15,983 bases of DNA. Origin: DATGUN01 sp035301285. Lineage in GTDB: Bacteria > Bacillota > Bacilli > Bacillales > Amphibacillaceae. The notes below the pieces were generated by a model. The model did not search any database, was not told the origin of the DNA, and worked only from the letters and a program-made list of their open reading frames with translations. A program made the position numbers and the translations under genes. Positions 14,500 through 15,983 of the stretch are shown piece by piece. Location: contig DATGUN010000058.1 in NCBI GenBank assembly GCA_035301285.1, positions 1 through 15,983 of the forward strand, in the 5' to 3' direction. Within the stretch, counting starts at the first letter, position 1. Each line of letters opens with the position of its first letter.

Positions 14500-14751
14500 A
14501 TGAGATTATTTAAAAGAACAACTATTACCATTCAAGCGTATATTGCTAAGAAAGGTAAAAAGGAGGCACAAAAAGTCTTTTCTAAAACTGTCGTCTCTAA
14601 ACTAAAAGCATGGGGGTTAAAATCATTAGCCGCGTTTGTTGGTACTGCTGTATGGGTTGCCTTGGATTATTCTGATGTTGGAACGAAAATTATGAAGTTT
14701 TTAGATAGTAAGGATTCTAAACCGAATAACGGATGGGTTAACATACTATGA
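14500..14751 (+). CDS. Small cationic hydrophobic protein, bacteriocin-like
   Basis: The 83-residue product begins MRLFKRTTITIQAYIAKKGK, has a strongly basic first half with amphipathic helix character, a hydrophobic segment around 38-57 (WGLKSLAAFVGTAVWVALDY) and a polar tail ending NNGWVNIL. There is no cysteine and no signal peptide or double-glycine leader. Size, charge and a following two-helix small gene resemble leaderless or class II bacteriocin loci, but I recognise no named family. The ATG at 14500 has no clear ribosome site; a TTG at 14488 would add four residues. The cassette is visibly more AT-rich than its neighbours and ends with a strong terminator. A phage-type or toxin-like membrane peptide is the alternative. 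Confidence 0.55.
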   Translation: MRLFKRTTITIQAYIAKKGKKEAQKVFSKTVVSKLKAWGLKSLAAFVGTAVWVALDYSDVGTKIMKFLDSKDSKPNNGWVNIL

Positions 14752-14775
14752 TAATATCGAGAGAAGGAATGCAAA

Positions 14776-14956
14776 ATGAAGACTTTAAAAATATTAACCA
14801 TGATGATTTGGTTATTTCTTCTTAGTTATATTCCAATAAAGATAGGTATTGATAGAAACCTTACATTTTATTTTATTCCCAATTGCTCTTGTAGGGGTGC
14901 TTTTTATTCAATACCTATTCGATAAAAATAAACCAAAGAATAGTCAGAACACATAA
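14776..14956 (+). pseudogene. Two-helix small membrane protein, interrupted by a frameshift (possible immunity protein)
   Basis: A strong ribosome site (GAGAAGGA, 7-nt spacer) precedes the ATG at 14776. The first frame gives one hydrophobic helix (ILTMMIWLFLLSYIPIKIGI) and then turns into unlikely sequence, stopping at 14925. In the +1 frame, from about 14850, a second good helix appears (FILFPIALVGVLFIQYLF) with a hydrophilic tail DKNKPKNSQNT and a stop at 14954-14956. One extra base near 14840-14855 explains both; the repaired protein would be 59 residues with two membrane helices. It lies 24 bp after the cationic-peptide gene, where bacteriocin immunity genes usually sit. A sequencing error, real inactivation or programmed frameshifting are all possible. 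Confidence 0.5.
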
Positions 14957-14980
14957 AATAACAGTATGAAGATTTTATTG

Positions 14981-15016
14981 ATACACATTCAATTACTATT
15001 GGATGTGTATTTTTTT
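14981..15016 (+). terminator. Strong intrinsic terminator of the small-peptide cassette
   Basis: ATACACATTCAAT (14981-14993) and ATTGGATGTGTAT (14998-15010) form a 13-bp stem with one G-U pair and a TACT loop, followed by seven T. It lies 24 bp after the second frame's stop, which supports that the two small ORFs form one real plus-strand transcript. Confidence 0.88.
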
Positions 15017-15031
15017 GCACTATCACCCATT

Positions 15032-15169
15032 TTAAACGACTGCAATTAAAATCAGTATCACATCAATAATAGTCAAGACCCTGAATATTTTTCCGTCTGT
15101 AGCCCCGAATGATAATATGGCTATCACACCTATAATCATTAAGGTATACCAATCCTCTTCCCCAACTTT
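15032..15169 (-). other. Small hydrophobic frame, probably a gene remnant
   Basis: A minus-strand open frame beginning after a TGA at 15172 encodes about 45 residues with two hydrophobic stretches (YTLMIIGVIAILSFGATDGK and LTIIDVILILIAVV). The only ATG in frame is at 15139 and has no well-spaced ribosome site. An ATG at 15173 in another frame precedes it, so a small frameshift at the start could have broken a roughly 47-residue membrane protein. It could also be a real 35-residue protein. No family is recognised. Confidence 0.3.
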
Positions 15170-15233
15170 TCATTTATTAACCGGTTCCCATATTTCCATA
15201 ACTCGTGCCAGGAAAGAAAATACCCCTGTAGTT

Positions 15234-15719
15234 TTACACTGTCAAACACATCCGAACGGTTTTCAGAATATGACCATCGAAAGGATCGTCGTATTCTTTG
15301 ATTGTCTTAAACCCTTTCGCGTCATAAAACGTTTTTCCAATGGTATTCTCCTTTTCGACATCGATATAAATTTGCTTAAGATCATCCAGTACTTCTATCC
15401 CTTTTTCAAGCAAAGCAGTGCCTATCCCTTGGCCTTGATAATTTTGATAAAGGTATATGGCACTTAATTCTGACTGCCCCTCATCGTTAACTTCCGAGAA
15501 GTTAGAAAAACCGACCACATTTCCGTCCATTTCCGCTACAAAAACATACGAACCCTTTACACGTTTTTCCATCATGTCATCGCTGTAAGCAAGATTCAAG
15601 AAATTATCCTGTACATCTCTTGGGATTATGCCATCATACGTTGAATGCCAACTATGTTTTGCCACATCTTGGACATGCTTAATATCGCCTTTCACCATGT
15701 CCCTAATCAAAAAACTCAT
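15234..15719 (-). CDS. GNAT-family N-acetyltransferase
   Basis: The 161-residue protein transfers an acetyl group from acetyl-CoA to an unknown amine. It follows the GNAT order: an N-terminal IRDMVKGDIKHV strand-helix, VFVAEMDGNVVGFSNF (59-74), the acetyl-CoA loop QGQGIGTALL (95-104) in AIYLYQNYQGQGIG, and a C-terminal VEKENTIGKTFYDAKGF block (121-137). The ATG at 15719 is chosen because GGGGGGT lies about 6 nt upstream; an ATG five codons earlier has no ribosome site. It is flanked by small membrane-protein genes or remnants and appears to be a single-gene unit. The substrate cannot be inferred. Confidence 0.9.
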   Translation of the reverse strand: MSFLIRDMVKGDIKHVQDVAKHSWHSTYDGIIPRDVQDNFLNLAYSDDMMEKRVKGSYVFVAEMDGNVVGFSNFSEVNDEGQSELSAIYLYQNYQGQGIGTALLEKGIEVLDDLKQIYIDVEKENTIGKTFYDAKGFKTIKEYDDPFDGHILKTVRMCLTV

Positions 15720-15832
15720 TTTTTTACCCCCCATTTTTTAAATAGACTAACATGATTTGTCAGGCAATTTTAATGTGATCACTTTGATACGCAACGTTAT
15801 GATTGAATTTTCGTGACCGCTTTTTTGTAGCT

Positions 15833-15983
15833 TTATTTAATTTCCAATCCTTGTTTCATCACTTTTTTTCTCTTTTTTCTGGTAACCGGCTGATATACCA
15901 CATACTTCATGTTCGTGTTTATGTAAACATAACGATGCAGAAATTTTGCCGCAAAGTAAAATAAAAAGAGTGCGAGAAAATAT
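15833..15983 (-). CDS. C-terminus of a membrane protein (partial)
   Basis: A minus-strand frame is open from the right edge to a TAA at 15833-15835, giving 49 residues. It begins with a hydrophobic helix (YFLALFLFYFAAKFL) followed by a basic cytosolic-type tail rich in Lys and Arg (RKKRKKVMKQG). The pattern is that of the last membrane helix and tail of an integral membrane protein. The other two frames give less protein-like sequence. Its start lies outside the window and no family can be named. About 110 bp separate it from the GNAT gene downstream. Confidence 0.6.
   Translation of the reverse strand, partial: YFLALFLFYFAAKFLHRYVYINTNMKYVVYQPVTRKKRKKVMKQGLEIK

Noticed and set aside
14304..15170. 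Shared short sequence (CCCCAACTTTT) at about 14310 and 15161 as attachment sites flanking the small-peptide cassette
   Set aside because: The match is only about a dozen bases, is partly low-complexity, and no integrase or transposase gene is present.
15774..15783. TGTGATCAC(A/T)-like palindrome upstream of the acetyltransferase gene
   Set aside because: A short CRP-like palindrome is not expected to be a regulator site in this type of organism, and no promoter could be aligned with it.

Overview
The window looks like chromosomal DNA from a low-GC, Gram-positive, Bacillus-type bacterium (Bacillaceae; a Virgibacillus/Oceanobacillus-like genus is a guess from protein flavour only). Evidence: strong purine-rich Shine-Dalgarno sites, several TTG starts, sigma-A type promoters, T-tailed hairpin terminators, and Bacillus-type thiamin proteins (TenA, TenI, ThiG, ThiS, ThiF) under a TPP riboswitch. 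Most genes lie on the minus strand, so operons read right to left.

Layout, left to right. 1-98: start of a secreted-protein gene running off the window. 99-647: gene-poor, with traces of decayed reading frames. 648-1270: a plus-strand transcription unit for a small three-helix membrane protein. 1376-9265: a ten-gene thiamin operon. In transcription order it is promoter, TPP riboswitch with terminator, tenI, thiS, thiG, thiF, E1-alpha, E1-beta, thiD, thiM, thiE, tenA. 9313-13021: a carbohydrate-sulfate style module of GntR/HutC regulator, cytosolic Cys-type sulfatase and sugar-porter MFS transporter, with a promoter that overlaps an inverted repeat and a cre-like site. 13111-14108: a membrane protein with a DUF4064-like C-terminus and about thirteen 12-residue acidic repeats. 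14457-15016: a compact plus-strand cassette (promoter, cationic 83-aa hydrophobic peptide gene, frameshifted two-helix small protein gene, strong terminator) that resembles a bacteriocin/immunity pair. 15032-15983: a small membrane ORF or remnant, a GNAT acetyltransferase, and the 3' end of a membrane-protein gene.

How the genes work together. TenI, ThiS, ThiG and ThiF build and process the thiazole. ThiD and ThiM phosphorylate pyrimidine and thiazole, ThiE joins them, and TenA salvages degraded pyrimidine. Neither thiO (normally between tenI and thiS in Bacillus) nor thiC is present here. The operon instead contains a complete TPP-dependent E1-alpha/E1-beta pair with no E2 or E3, the most intriguing feature of the window: it may be an acetoin or 2-oxoacid dehydrogenase E1 under TPP control, or a stand-alone TPP carboligase feeding thiazole synthesis. 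In the sulfatase module the regulator probably senses a sulfated or related metabolite, the porter imports it, and the sulfatase, which lacks a signal peptide, desulfates it inside the cell.
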